Assembly (NCBI RefSeq): GCF_000429005.1
Contig: NZ_AUBA01000018.1
Span: forward strand, 1-64,000
DNA from: Novosphingobium acidiphilum DSM 19966
GTDB taxonomy: Bacteria > Pseudomonadota > Alphaproteobacteria > Sphingomonadales > Sphingomonadaceae
Direction: 5' to 3'
Length of the DNA: 64,000 nt
Shown here: piece after piece, positions 24,819-33,878 of the stretch
Layout of the letters: every line of letters starts with the position of its first letter
How positions within the stretch are numbered: position 1 is the stretch's first letter
The notes under the pieces: model-generated
Told to the model about the DNA's origin: nothing
The model's database searches: none
Seen by the model: the letters and a program-made list of their open reading frames with translations, nothing else
Position numbers and translations under genes: made by a program

Positions 24819-25946
24819 ATGGCAGTCTTGGTAAAAGAACGGACACGCGCGCGGGCTGTGCCTGCGGCAAGGCCCGCACTGCCGCTGAATCGGATCCTGC
24901 GCGGTGATTGCATCGAAAGCATGCGCGCGCTTCCCAGTGCGTCGATAGACATGATCTTTGCCGATCCGCCGTACAATCTGCAGCTGGGCGGTGATCTGGC
25001 GCGCCCCGATGGCAGTCATGTCGATGCGGTAACGCAGGAGTGGGACAAGTTCGCCAGCTTTGCCACGTATGACACATTCAGCCGCGAATGGCTGATCGAG
25101 GCGCACCGCCTGCTGAAACCCGATGGCTCGATCTGGGTGATCGGCAGCTATCACAACATCTTTCGCGTTGGCGCGATGCTGCAGGATATGGGGTTCTGGA
25201 TTCTGAACGACATAGTCTGGCGCAAATCCAACCCGATGCCCAATTTCAAAGGCACCCGGTTTACCAACGCCCACGAAACGCTGATCTGGGCCTCGAAAAG
25301 CGAAAAGTCGAAGTACACCTTCAACTATCGCGCGATGAAGACGCTGAACGACGAATTGCAGATGCGCAGCGACTGGGTTCTGCCGATCTGTTCGGGCGCC
25401 GAGCGTATCCGCAAGGACGGGGTCAAGGCGCACCCCACGCAAAAGCCCGAGGCGCTGCTGTATCGCGTGCTGCTGGCCACGACCAATCCGGGTGACGTCG
25501 TGCTCGATCCGTTTTTTGGCACAGGCACCACCGGCGCGGTTGCGCGCCGGCTGGGCCGCGACTGGATCGGATGCGAACGCGACGAAGGCTATATCGCGGT
25601 GGCCGAGCAACGCATCGAGGCGGCATTGCCGCTCGATGAATCCGCGCTCAAGACGATGCAAAGCCGCAAGACCGCTCCGCGCGTCGCGTTTGGCGCGCTG
25701 GTCGAGGCTGGCTGGATCCGTCCCGGCGCCGAACTGGTCGATCGCAAAGGCCGGTTTCGCGCCACCGTGCGTGCCGACGGCTCGATCGAGGCGGGCGCCG
25801 AACCGGGATCGATCCACGGCCTTGGCGCAAAGATGCAGGGTGCGCCATCGTGCAACGGCTGGACATTCTGGCACGTGCTGCACGAGGGCGAGGTGAAACC
25901 GATCGACACGCTGCGCCAGTTGTACCTGCTCGCAACCGAAGATTGA
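24819..25946 (+). CDS. ccrM: CcrM-type adenine-N6 DNA methyltransferase (GANTC)
   Basis: Cell-cycle-linked solitary methyltransferase of alphaproteobacteria. 375 residues. The order DPPY (49-52, in FADPPYNLQLGG) before the SAM site DPFFGTGTTG (about 229-238) is the beta-class arrangement. AHPTQKPEALLYR links the two. The C-terminal 90 residues (VEAGWIRPGAEL, HGLGAKMQGAPSCNGW) form the extra domain typical of CcrM rather than ordinary restriction methylases. No restriction enzyme gene lies nearby. It is followed 6 bp later by folP, which probably shares the transcript. Confidence 0.95.
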   Translation: MAVLVKERTRARAVPAARPALPLNRILRGDCIESMRALPSASIDMIFADPPYNLQLGGDLARPDGSHVDAVTQEWDKFASFATYDTFSREWLIEAHRLLKPDGSIWVIGSYHNIFRVGAMLQDMGFWILNDIVWRKSNPMPNFKGTRFTNAHETLIWASKSEKSKYTFNYRAMKTLNDELQMRSDWVLPICSGAERIRKDGVKAHPTQKPEALLYRVLLATTNPGDVVLDPFFGTGTTGAVARRLGRDWIGCERDEGYIAVAEQRIEAALPLDESALKTMQSRKTAPRVAFGALVEAGWIRPGAELVDRKGRFRATVRADGSIEAGAEPGSIHGLGAKMQGAPSCNGWTFWHVLHEGEVKPIDTLRQLYLLATED

Positions 25947-25952
25947 TCGGGC

Positions 25953-27065
25953 ATGACCGAACGGGTCTACATCCGCCCCATCGCGCTCGCCGAAAGCCCG
26001 CAAAGCGAAGCGGGTGCCGCGATCCGGCTGGGCGGGGGGCTGGTCTGGGCCAGCCGGTTTGCGCTGATCCGCCGCAGCCGGGGCCGGGTGGTATCGCGTG
26101 ACCTGTTTGACGCGCGCGACGCCGCCACAGCGATCGCCGGCTTGCCCGGGGACCTGGCGCGCGATGCCATGGTGCAATGGCAGGATCTGGCCAAAGTGCA
26201 TGCGCCATTGCGGTGCGGCGCGCGCATGGTGCGGCTCGATCAGCCGCAGGTGATGGGCATTTTGAATGTCACGCCCGACAGCTTTTCCGACGGCGGCACG
26301 TTTCTCGACAAGCCCGAGGCTGCGCTTGAACACGCGCACGCCATGCTGGAAGCAGGGGCAGGCCTGATTGACGTCGGCGGCGAATCAACCCGGCCTGGCG
26401 CTGCTGCGGTGTGGGAAGGCGACGAGGAACGCCGGGTCGTGCCGGTGATCGAAAACCTGGCTGCGGCGGGTGCCGCCATCTCGATCGACAGCCGCCGCGC
26501 CAGCGTGATCGGCGCAGCCTTGCGCGCCGGCGCGCATCTGGTGAATGATGTGTCCGCGATGCGGCACGATCCGCGCACCGCTGCGCTGGTGGCGCAATCC
26601 GGGGTGCCGGTGGTGTTGATGCATGCGCCTGGCGAGGCGAGCGATCTGCATGCCGATGGCGCCTACGGTGATGTCGTGCTCGATGTGTTCGATATGTTGC
26701 GCGAACGGCGCGATGCCGCTTTGGCAGCGGGGATCGAACGGTCGCGCATCCTGCTTGACCCGGGTATCGGCTTTGGCAAGACGCTGGCGGAAAACCTGTC
26801 GCTGATCAACGCTTTGCCGATATTCCATGCGCTGGGTCAGCCGATCCTGTTCGGCGCCAGCCGCAAACGCATGATCGGCGCTTTGGCGGGCGAAGTGCCC
26901 GCGCACAGGCGGATGCCCGGATCGGTGATGCTGGCAATGCGCGCCGCCGAATGCGGAGCGCATCTGCTGCGCGTGCACGATGTGCCCGAAACGGTGCAGG
27001 CCTTGCAGGTGTGGCGCGGCCTGCGCGATGCGGCGCTTACCGATTTCAGCCAGATCGTCGACTAG
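25953..27065 (+). CDS. folP: Dihydropteroate synthase
   Basis: Joins p-aminobenzoate to the pterin precursor in folate synthesis; target of sulfonamides. 370 residues. The catalytic barrel begins near residue 97 with QVMGILNVTPDSFSDGG, followed by GAGLIDVGGESTRPGA, NDVSAM, LDPGIGFGKT and LFGASRKRMIG. An N-terminal extension of about 95 residues precedes the barrel, longer than in E. coli FolP but seen in alphaproteobacterial forms. It is convergent with the regulator gene, whose stop is 14 bp away. Confidence 0.95.
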   Translation: MTERVYIRPIALAESPQSEAGAAIRLGGGLVWASRFALIRRSRGRVVSRDLFDARDAATAIAGLPGDLARDAMVQWQDLAKVHAPLRCGARMVRLDQPQVMGILNVTPDSFSDGGTFLDKPEAALEHAHAMLEAGAGLIDVGGESTRPGAAAVWEGDEERRVVPVIENLAAAGAAISIDSRRASVIGAALRAGAHLVNDVSAMRHDPRTAALVAQSGVPVVLMHAPGEASDLHADGAYGDVVLDVFDMLRERRDAALAAGIERSRILLDPGIGFGKTLAENLSLINALPIFHALGQPILFGASRKRMIGALAGEVPAHRRMPGSVMLAMRAAECGAHLLRVHDVPETVQALQVWRGLRDAALTDFSQIVD

Positions 27066-27078
27066 ACGGTGGTGTTGC

Positions 27079-28497
27079 CTAGGCGGCGTTGTCGATGCCC
27101 AGTTCCGAAAGCTTGCGATAAAGCGTTGAACGCCCAATCCCCAGGCGCCGTGCAACCTCGGTCATGCGGCCACGGTAATGGCCGATGGCCAGGCGGATCA
27201 CGTCGGCCTCGATCTCTTCGAGTGGACGCAGGTTTCCATCGGGGCCAAACAGCATCACCCCCGCGCCATCGCTGATCGATTGGGGCATGCGCATGGTTTC
27301 GCCGACCATGTTCGACAGTTTCGGAAAATCCGCCGCGGTCAACGCTTCTCCATCGCAGAACACCGCCGCGCGAAACAGCGTGGCCTGCAACTGGCGCACA
27401 TTGCCCGGCCAGTCATAGGCGGCCAGCAGCGACAACGCGCCATCGGTGATGCCCAGCGGGCGCAACCCCGGCTGTTCGCCGATGCGCGCCAGAAAATGGC
27501 GCGCAAGCGCTGCGATATCGGCCGCGCGTTCGCGCAAGGCGGGCAGCCGCACCTGGGTTCCGGACAGACCGGTCAACAAGTCGGCATCAAACAGGCCGGC
27601 CTCGACCAGCACCTTGAGCGGGGCATTGCTGCACACGATCAGCCGCACGTCCAGCCGGAACGAATGGCGCGCGCCAATCGGTTGCACATCGCCGCGGTCA
27701 ACAAATTGCGCCAGCCGGGTCTGGACCACAGGCGGCAACCGGTCGATTTCATCGATCACCAGGGTGCCGCCGTCGGCATGCTGCAACGCACCGACATGGC
27801 GTTCGAAGGCACCGGCAAAGGCGCCCTTTTCATGGCCGAACAGCACCGATTCGATCTGGTTGGGGGCAATCCCCCCGGCGTTGACGATGCGCAACGGCAA
27901 TTTGGCGCGCGGGCTGGCGGCATGCATTGCACGCACCAGCATTTCCTTGCCCGTGCCGCTTTCCCCTTCGATCAGGACATGCGCGTGCGTGCGCGCAGCC
28001 TTTGCCGCCACGGCAAGCGCCGCACGAAACGACGGTGCCGCACCGATCATCGAATCAAAATCAAGCGCCGCGCCCAGCTTTTCGGTCAGCGGATGCAATT
28101 CGCTGCTTTGCACTTCGGGCGCGGTTGCCGCGCGCAACGCACTGACCAGGCGATCGGGTGCGACCGGCTTGACCAGGTAATCGGTCGCACCCGCACGCAT
28201 CGCTTCGACCGCCAGCAACGGCGAGGAACTGGTGGTCAGCATCAGGATCGGCAGCGCCGGGCGCCGCGCCTTCAATTCCGCGATCAGATCGCAGGCCTGA
28301 TCCCCCGGCACCCATTGATCCAGGATGATCGCGCCCAGCCGCATGCCCTGGCGCGTGCCGAGCATGGCAATGGCGGTTTCCGAATCGCGCGCGACAATCG
28401 AGCGCCACCCTTCGCGCGCGGCCAGTGCCGAAACGAGCCGGATCTGGGCCGGTTCGTCATCGATCAGCATCAACAGACGATCTTCGATGTCAGACAT
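27079..28497 (-). CDS. NtrC-family response regulator with degenerate GAFTGA loop
   Basis: 472 residues: receiver domain (1-120; acidic pair D13-D14, phospho-acceptor D60 in ILDQWVPG, K110 in LVKP), AAA+ domain (Walker A GESGTGKE at about 178-185, Walker B GGTLVIDEIDRLP), and a C-terminal Fis-type HTH (EVARRLGIGRSTLYRKLSELG). The loop that contacts sigma-54 reads GAFAGA (225-230) instead of GAFTGA; loss of this threonine usually weakens sigma-54 activation. It may act on sigma-70 promoters like TyrR/HupR-type variants, or be a tuned sigma-54 activator. No histidine kinase is adjacent. Confidence 0.9.
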   Translation of the reverse strand: MSDIEDRLLMLIDDEPAQIRLVSALAAREGWRSIVARDSETAIAMLGTRQGMRLGAIILDQWVPGDQACDLIAELKARRPALPILMLTTSSSPLLAVEAMRAGATDYLVKPVAPDRLVSALRAATAPEVQSSELHPLTEKLGAALDFDSMIGAAPSFRAALAVAAKAARTHAHVLIEGESGTGKEMLVRAMHAASPRAKLPLRIVNAGGIAPNQIESVLFGHEKGAFAGAFERHVGALQHADGGTLVIDEIDRLPPVVQTRLAQFVDRGDVQPIGARHSFRLDVRLIVCSNAPLKVLVEAGLFDADLLTGLSGTQVRLPALRERAADIAALARHFLARIGEQPGLRPLGITDGALSLLAAYDWPGNVRQLQATLFRAAVFCDGEALTAADFPKLSNMVGETMRMPQSISDGAGVMLFGPDGNLRPLEEIEADVIRLAIGHYRGRMTEVARRLGIGRSTLYRKLSELGIDNAA

Positions 28498-28724
28498 GCG
28501 CCATCCGGTCAGGTTCTTTCAGACGACCGGCGTCGGCAATGCGCGGGTTTGGCGCATGACGACACGGGCCTTGATCGATCCTTGATAGCGGGATTGGGTA
28601 AAAACCGGATTAAGGCCGGCGAACACGCTTGACGCTTGAGCCGCGCCGCACAGGGCGATACAGCATGGCATGAAGGCGCGCGGAACAGGCGCTGCCAACC
28701 GGTCTGAACACCAAGGGGTATAAC

Positions 28725-28847
28725 ATGGCTTCGGCAAACGACATGAAAGCGGCGCAGGCAACCTACCAGGGCTTTGTCGGCATGATCAAATATGCGGTGC
28801 CTGTGATCGTGGTGCTGGTCGCCTTTGTCATCTATCTGATTCACTGA
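28725..28847 (+). CDS. aa3-type cytochrome c oxidase subunit IV, small membrane protein
   Basis: 40 residues, below the size of most gene tracks: MASANDMKAAQATYQGF, then a single TM helix (about 21-39, IKYAVPVIVVLVAFVIYL). This matches the very short bacterial aa3 subunit IV (COX4_pro_2 type), a one-helix accessory of the oxidase. AGGGG lies at a good distance before the ATG at 28725. It sits 8 bp before pntA, probably as the first gene of the transhydrogenase transcript, although the oxidase genes themselves are not in the window. Confidence 0.8.
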   Translation: MASANDMKAAQATYQGFVGMIKYAVPVIVVLVAFVIYLIH

Positions 28848-28855
28848 CGCACGCA

Positions 28856-29986
28856 GTGGTGCAATCGGTCAGCATCGCGGTCCTGCGCGAGCGCGCATCG
28901 GGCGAGACCCGTGTTTCGGCAACACCTGAAACGGTGAAAAAGCTGATCGCGCTGGGTGCTTCTGTAACGGTCGAGGCCGGGGCAGGCCTTGCCGCTTCGA
29001 TTGCCGATGCCGATTATGCCGCTGTCGGCGCGCAGATCGCGCAAGCCGGCGCGGCGCAGGGTGCGGACATCGTGTTCGGGGTCGCGGGGCCGGAAATCGA
29101 TATGCTGGCGGGTGTAAACCCTGGTGCATGGATTGTGGCCGGGCTGGACCCGTTTGGCCGGCGCGACCGGGTCGAGGCCTATGCCGGTGCCGGGCTTGAG
29201 GCGCTGGCCATGGAATTCATGCCGCGCATCACCCGTGCGCAATCGATGGACATCCTGTCGAGCCAGGCCAACCTGGCCGGGTACAAAGCGGTGCTGATCG
29301 CGGCAAACCTGTATGGCCGCGCCTTTCCGATGATGATGACTGCGGCCGGTACGGTCAGCGCGGCCAAGACATTCGTGATGGGCGTGGGCGTTGCCGGATT
29401 GCAGGCGATCGCCACCGCGCGCCGCCTGGGTGCGCAAGTGTCGGCCACCGATGTGCGGTCGGCGACCAGGGAACAGATCCAGTCATTGGGCGCCAAGCCG
29501 ATCTTCGTTGAAAACGTTGCAGGCATCGAGGGCGAGGGCGCGGGCGGCTATGCCACCGAAATGAGCCCCGAATATCAAAAGGCGCAGGCAGAGCTGGTCT
29601 CGAGCCATATCGCCAAGCAGGATATCGTGATCACCACCGCGCTGATTCCCGGCCGCGCGGCACCACGATTGATCACCGACACACAGATCGCGACGATGAA
29701 GCCGGGCAGCGTGATCTATGACCTGGCCGTGGCGCAGGGCGGCAATGTCGAAGGATCGGTGCCCGATCAGGTGGTGGAACGCCATGGGGTCAAAATCGTC
29801 GGCTATGCCAACACGCCGGCGCAATTGCCCGCCGACGCGTCGGCGCTGTATTCGCGCAACCTGTTCAATTTCCTCAACGCGTTCTGGGACAAGGATGCCG
29901 GGCGCCCGGTGCTGGACGAAGAAATCGGCAATGCCATCCGCCTGACGCAAGGCGGCAAAGTGGTGCACGAGCGGTTGCTCGGATAA
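28856..29986 (+). CDS. pntA: NAD(P) transhydrogenase subunit alpha, NAD-binding part (alpha-1)
   Basis: Soluble domain I of proton-translocating transhydrogenase, which makes NADPH from NADH using the proton gradient. 376 residues. VSIAVLRERASGETRVSATPE (in part), RAQSMDILSSQANLAGYKAV and VMGVGVAGLQAIATARRLGA (NAD site) are characteristic. The start is GTG; two GTG codons in tandem (28856 and 28859) are possible and neither has a strong RBS, suggesting coupling with the small upstream gene. The alpha subunit is split into two genes, as in Rhodospirillum. Confidence 0.95.
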   Translation: MVQSVSIAVLRERASGETRVSATPETVKKLIALGASVTVEAGAGLAASIADADYAAVGAQIAQAGAAQGADIVFGVAGPEIDMLAGVNPGAWIVAGLDPFGRRDRVEAYAGAGLEALAMEFMPRITRAQSMDILSSQANLAGYKAVLIAANLYGRAFPMMMTAAGTVSAAKTFVMGVGVAGLQAIATARRLGAQVSATDVRSATREQIQSLGAKPIFVENVAGIEGEGAGGYATEMSPEYQKAQAELVSSHIAKQDIVITTALIPGRAAPRLITDTQIATMKPGSVIYDLAVAQGGNVEGSVPDQVVERHGVKIVGYANTPAQLPADASALYSRNLFNFLNAFWDKDAGRPVLDEEIGNAIRLTQGGKVVHERLLG

Positions 29987-30002
29987 GCAGGAGCGCTCGG
30001 AA

Positions 30003-30287
30003 ATGGACTTTGTCAGCATTCTGTCGATTTTCGTGATGGCCTGTTTTGTGGGCTATTACGTGGTGTGGTCGGTGACGCCGGCGCTGCACACGCCGCTGAT
30101 GGCGGTGACCAATGCGATTTCTTCGGTGATCGTGGTGGGCGCGCTGATCGCTGGCGCAGCGCAAGGGTCGCAGGTGTCGAAATGGCTGGGGCTGCTGGCG
30201 GTGGTGCTGGCCAGCGTGAACATCTTCGGCGGGTTTGCGGTGACCGAGCGGATGCTGGCGATGTACAAGAAGAAGGACAAGAAGTGA
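30003..30287 (+). CDS. NAD(P) transhydrogenase subunit alpha, membrane part (alpha-2)
   Basis: 94 residues with three hydrophobic segments (SILSIFVMACFVGYYVVWSV, SSVIVVGALIAGAA, GLLAVVLASVNIFGGFAVTE) and the conserved end RMLAMYKKKDKK. It is the small PntAB-type half of domain II. A GGAGCG sequence precedes the ATG. It overlaps pntB by one base (TGATG). Confidence 0.93.
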   Translation: MDFVSILSIFVMACFVGYYVVWSVTPALHTPLMAVTNAISSVIVVGALIAGAAQGSQVSKWLGLLAVVLASVNIFGGFAVTERMLAMYKKKDKK

Positions 30288-31696
30288 TGGAATTGTCCGC
30301 TTCTTCGGCCTGGGTGCCGCTGGCATATCTGATCGCCGGTGTGCTGTTCATCATGGCCTTGCGCGGGCTGTCCAGCCCGGCAACGTCGCGCAGCGGCAAT
30401 CGCTATGGCATGATCGGCATGACGATCGCGATGGTCACCACGCTGGTTACGCATGGCCTGGCCAGCATGACGGAAATCGTCGGCGCGATCGCGATCGGCG
30501 GGGGTGTCGGCTTTGTGACCGCCCGTCGCATCAAGATGACCGACATGCCGCAGCTTGTCGCCGCGTTCCATTCGCTGGTCGGGCTTGCCGCGGTGCTGGT
30601 GGGCTGGGCCGCCTATCTCAACCCCGGCGCGTTCGGCATCCTGGAAGGCGCGCAGATCGCCAGCCACAGCCGGGTCGAAATGGGGCTTGGCATTGCCATT
30701 GGCGCGATCACCTTTTCCGGATCGATCATCGCGTTTCTGAAACTGGCGGGCAAGATGAGCGGTTCGCCGATCATGCTGCCGGCGCGCCACGCCATCAATC
30801 TGGGCACGCTGGCGCTGATCATCGGGCTGGTCGGCTATTTCACGCAGGCGCAGGACTTGTGGGTGATCGCGGCGATCACCGCGCTGTCGTTCGCCATCGG
30901 GTTTCTGCTGATCATCCCGATCGGTGGTGCCGATATGCCGGTGGTCGTGTCGATGCTCAATTCCTATTCGGGTTGGGCTGCGGCGGCCATGGGCTTTACG
31001 CTGCACAATACCGCGATGATCATCACCGGCGCCCTGGTCGGATCATCGGGCGCAATCCTGTCCTATATCATGTGCAAGGCGATGAACCGCTCGTTCCTGT
31101 CGGTTATCGCGGGCGGGTTTGGCGCCGATGCCGGGCCCAGCGGCGGACCGGCCAAGGAACAGCGCCCTTGGAAACGCGGCAGCGCGGAAGACGCGGCCTA
31201 TATCATGAAAGAGGCGGAAAGCGTTATCATCATCCCCGGCTACGGCATGGCCGTCAGCCAGGCGCAGCACGTGCTGCGCGAAATGGGCGACCAATTGAAA
31301 GCCAAGGGGGTCAGCGTGAAATACGCGATCCATCCCGTTGCAGGCCGCATGCCCGGGCACATGAACGTGCTGCTGGCCGAGGCCAACGTGCCGTATGACG
31401 AAGTGTTCGAACTGGAAGATATCAACGGCGAATTTGCCCAGGCCGATGTCGCCTTCATCATCGGCGCCAACGACGTGGTCAACCCGGCGGCCAAGACCGA
31501 CAAGTCTTCGCCGATCTACGGCATGCCGGTGTTCGACGTGGACAAGGCCAAGACGATCTTTTTCGTCAAGCGCAGCATGGGCGGCGTCGGTTATGCCGGG
31601 GTCGACAACGACGTGTTCTACATGGACCAGACCATGATGCTGCTGGCCGACGCGAAAAAGATGGTGGAAGACATCGTCAAGGCTTTGGCCCACTAG
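30287..31696 (+). CDS. pntB: NAD(P) transhydrogenase subunit beta
   Basis: 469 residues from the ATG at 30287. The N-terminal two-thirds is membrane domain II with about nine helices. The C-terminal 180 residues are NADP-binding domain III, with IIPGYGMAVSQAQHVLREM, VKYAIHPVAGRMPGHMNVLL (partly shown) and GANDVVNPAAKTD. The longer open frame starting inside the previous gene is not used. Confidence 0.96.
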   Translation: MELSASSAWVPLAYLIAGVLFIMALRGLSSPATSRSGNRYGMIGMTIAMVTTLVTHGLASMTEIVGAIAIGGGVGFVTARRIKMTDMPQLVAAFHSLVGLAAVLVGWAAYLNPGAFGILEGAQIASHSRVEMGLGIAIGAITFSGSIIAFLKLAGKMSGSPIMLPARHAINLGTLALIIGLVGYFTQAQDLWVIAAITALSFAIGFLLIIPIGGADMPVVVSMLNSYSGWAAAAMGFTLHNTAMIITGALVGSSGAILSYIMCKAMNRSFLSVIAGGFGADAGPSGGPAKEQRPWKRGSAEDAAYIMKEAESVIIIPGYGMAVSQAQHVLREMGDQLKAKGVSVKYAIHPVAGRMPGHMNVLLAEANVPYDEVFELEDINGEFAQADVAFIIGANDVVNPAAKTDKSSPIYGMPVFDVDKAKTIFFVKRSMGGVGYAGVDNDVFYMDQTMMLLADAKKMVEDIVKALAH

Positions 31697-31703
31697 ACAC
31701 GCG

Positions 31704-32873
31704 ATGTTTGTCAGGTCTTCTTATGCCAGCGATCCGGAACGGTCGCGCGGCCGCGAATTCGGTTTGGAAAATGCCAGCGCGCGCGGCCCGCGCAGCGTGT
31801 TTCAGCGCGATCGCGACCGGATCATCCATTCGATCGCATTCCGCCGGCTGCGCCACAAGACGCAGGTGTTTGTCGCACCCGATGGCGATCATTATCGCGT
31901 GCGGCTGACGCACAGTCTGGAAGTGGCGCAAATCGGCCGGGTCATCGCGCGCGCGCTGGGGCTGGACGAAGATCTGACCGAGGCGCTGTGCCTGGCGCAC
32001 GATATCGGCCATCCGCCGTTTGGCCACGCGGGCGAAGACGCGTTGCAGGCGGCATTGGCCGACCACGGCGGGTTTGACCACAACGCCAACACCTTGCGCG
32101 TGCTGATGCGGCTGGAAAGCCCCTATGTCGAACACGATGGCCTGAACCTGAGCTGGGACATGCTCGAAGGGCTGGCCAAGCACAACGGTCCGGTGCGCAA
32201 TGCACCGTGGGCGCTGGCCGAACTCGATGCCGCGTTTCCGCTTGATCTGCACAGCCATGCTTCGCTCGAGGCGCAAGTGGCGGCGATTTCCGACGATATC
32301 GCCTATGACAACCACGATATCGATGATGGCTTGCGCGCAGGGTTTCTGACGCTTGATCACCTGATGGAGCTGCCGTCGCTGGCCGAACAATGGCATGCGA
32401 TCGAGGCGCGGTTTCCAGCAGGATCGAACGACCGGCGCCTGCGCGAACTGGTGCGCGGGCAGATCGGGCGGATGGTCAACGATGTGCTGGATGAAACCCG
32501 CGGCCGGATCGTGCGGGCCGGTGTGGCCAGTGTCGACGATGTCCGGGCAGCAGGCCATGCGCTGTGCGGTTTTTCCTCGGCTATGCAGGCCGAAGAGCGC
32601 GTCCTGAAGAAGTTCATGTATGCCAGGCTGTACCTCCATCCCGAACAGGTCGCCACCGCGCAGGTCGCGCGCAATGTGATTGCCTGTCTGTTTGAGGCTT
32701 ATGCCGGCGATCCGGCGTTGCTGCCGCCCGATTGGCGCGCGCGTCTGCCAACCGGCGAACCTGCGCGCGCCCGCACCATTGCCGATTATATTGCGGGCAT
32801 GACCGACCGGTTTGCCATTGAACAATACGCCCGCCTGACCGGCGAGGCGCCGGAAGGATTGCGCAATGTCTGA
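31704..32873 (+). CDS. dgt: dGTPase-like HD-domain dNTP triphosphohydrolase
   Basis: 389 residues. The HD metal site is formed by RLTHSLEVAQIGR, LAHDIGHPPFGHAGEDAL and the later DDIAYDNHDIDDGL. FRRLRHKTQVF at the N-terminus is also typical. The enzyme hydrolyses dNTPs to nucleoside and triphosphate. This short form belongs to the Dgt type-2 group found in alphaproteobacteria. It starts 7 bp after pntB and overlaps the next gene by 8 bp. Confidence 0.92.
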   Translation: MFVRSSYASDPERSRGREFGLENASARGPRSVFQRDRDRIIHSIAFRRLRHKTQVFVAPDGDHYRVRLTHSLEVAQIGRVIARALGLDEDLTEALCLAHDIGHPPFGHAGEDALQAALADHGGFDHNANTLRVLMRLESPYVEHDGLNLSWDMLEGLAKHNGPVRNAPWALAELDAAFPLDLHSHASLEAQVAAISDDIAYDNHDIDDGLRAGFLTLDHLMELPSLAEQWHAIEARFPAGSNDRRLRELVRGQIGRMVNDVLDETRGRIVRAGVASVDDVRAAGHALCGFSSAMQAEERVLKKFMYARLYLHPEQVATAQVARNVIACLFEAYAGDPALLPPDWRARLPTGEPARARTIADYIAGMTDRFAIEQYARLTGEAPEGLRNV

Positions 32874-33570
32874 AGCGCCCGCGATTGATGGGCCGCGCGT
32901 GTCGCTGTTGCTGGTGGGCGCAACCGGCCTGGTCGGCGGCGCCTTGATTGCCGCAACAGCAACGCACCCGCAGTTGCACCTGGCGGCACTGGCGCGGCGA
33001 GAGGCCGCTATCCCGCTGGGTGCCAGGCTGGAATTGCTGGTGGCCGATCCCGCCGATTGGCCCGAAGCCATCATCCGCGCACGGCCCGAAGTGGTGGCAA
33101 TCGCGCTTGGCACCACGATCGCGGCGCAAGGCGGCGACCGCCAGGCATTTCGGGCGGTCGATCACCACCTGGTGGTCGATGTGGCGCGCGCCGCGCGCAA
33201 CGCGGGCGTGCGGCAGGTGATCCTGGTGTCATCGGTCGGCGCCGACGCCGCATCACGCAATTTCTATCTTTCGGTCAAGGGCCAAGCCGAAGCATCTGTA
33301 AACGCGCTGAATTTTCCGCGGCTTGATATTTTGCGGCCAGGTCTGTTGCGCGGTGCCCGGCAGGGCCCGGCGCGTCCGGCGGAGCGGGCAGGGCAGATCG
33401 TATCACCGCTGATCGACCTGCTGTTGCGCGGCCGCCTGGCAAAATACCGTTCGGTCCATGCACGCGATGTGGCAGCCGCGATTGTGGCACTGGCCGGCCG
33501 GCCGGGACGCGGGCGGCAGGTCCACGCCAGCCCAGATATCCACAATCTGGCGCGCAACGGGTTGACGTAA
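32866..33570 (+). CDS. NAD(P)-binding Rossmann protein, NmrA/HTATIP2-like
   Basis: 234 residues. The N-terminal LLVGATGLVGGALIAATA is an atypical SDR dinucleotide site, and the middle has VILVSSVGADAASRNFYLSVKGQAE with the family serine and tyrosine/lysine. Length and pattern fit the NmrA-like atypical SDRs (HTATIP2/Oxidored group). Catalytic activity and substrate are unknown. Translationally coupled to dgt; it is the last gene before the glycine riboswitch. Confidence 0.8.
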   Translation: MSEAPAIDGPRVSLLLVGATGLVGGALIAATATHPQLHLAALARREAAIPLGARLELLVADPADWPEAIIRARPEVVAIALGTTIAAQGGDRQAFRAVDHHLVVDVARAARNAGVRQVILVSSVGADAASRNFYLSVKGQAEASVNALNFPRLDILRPGLLRGARQGPARPAERAGQIVSPLIDLLLRGRLAKYRSVHARDVAAAIVALAGRPGRGRQVHASPDIHNLARNGLT

Positions 33571-33603
33571 ATAATCAAATTGATGCAGGGGCATAAGCGT
33601 CAC

Positions 33604-33840
33604 TGATCGACGCGGGAGAGTTCTTTCGCGATTCGTGCCCTGCAACGGGCCGCATCGTGTGGGACGCCGAAGGAGCAACCGCCCCGGAAACTCTCAGGCA
33701 CCAAGGACCGTGTCGATCAACAGTGATGCTCTGGAAAGTGTATCGGCCCTGCGGGGTTGGTGCCGCCGAAGGGGTAACCCCGCCGAATGCCCTTCGTGGC
33801 GCGGCCTTGGGGAAAACTCTCAGGTTCCGTGACAGAGGGG
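33604..33840 (+). ncRNA. Tandem glycine riboswitch
   Basis: Two consecutive aptamers with the conserved cores CCGAAGGAGCAA...GGAAACTCTCAGGCACCAAGGACCG (33667-33710, shown in parts) and GCCGAAGGGGTAA...GGAAAACTCTCAGG (33770-33823). The outer stem of the first is TGATCGAC (33604-33611) with GTCGATCA (33712-33719). The second is closed by CTCTG (33729-33733) and CAGAG (33833-33837). It lies directly upstream of gcvT-gcvH-gcvPA-gcvPB, the classic position, and should switch the operon on when glycine is high. Confidence 0.95.
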
Positions 33841-33878
33841 GCTCCGTTTGACGCCCTCAAAGCGCGGAGCCTGTGATT

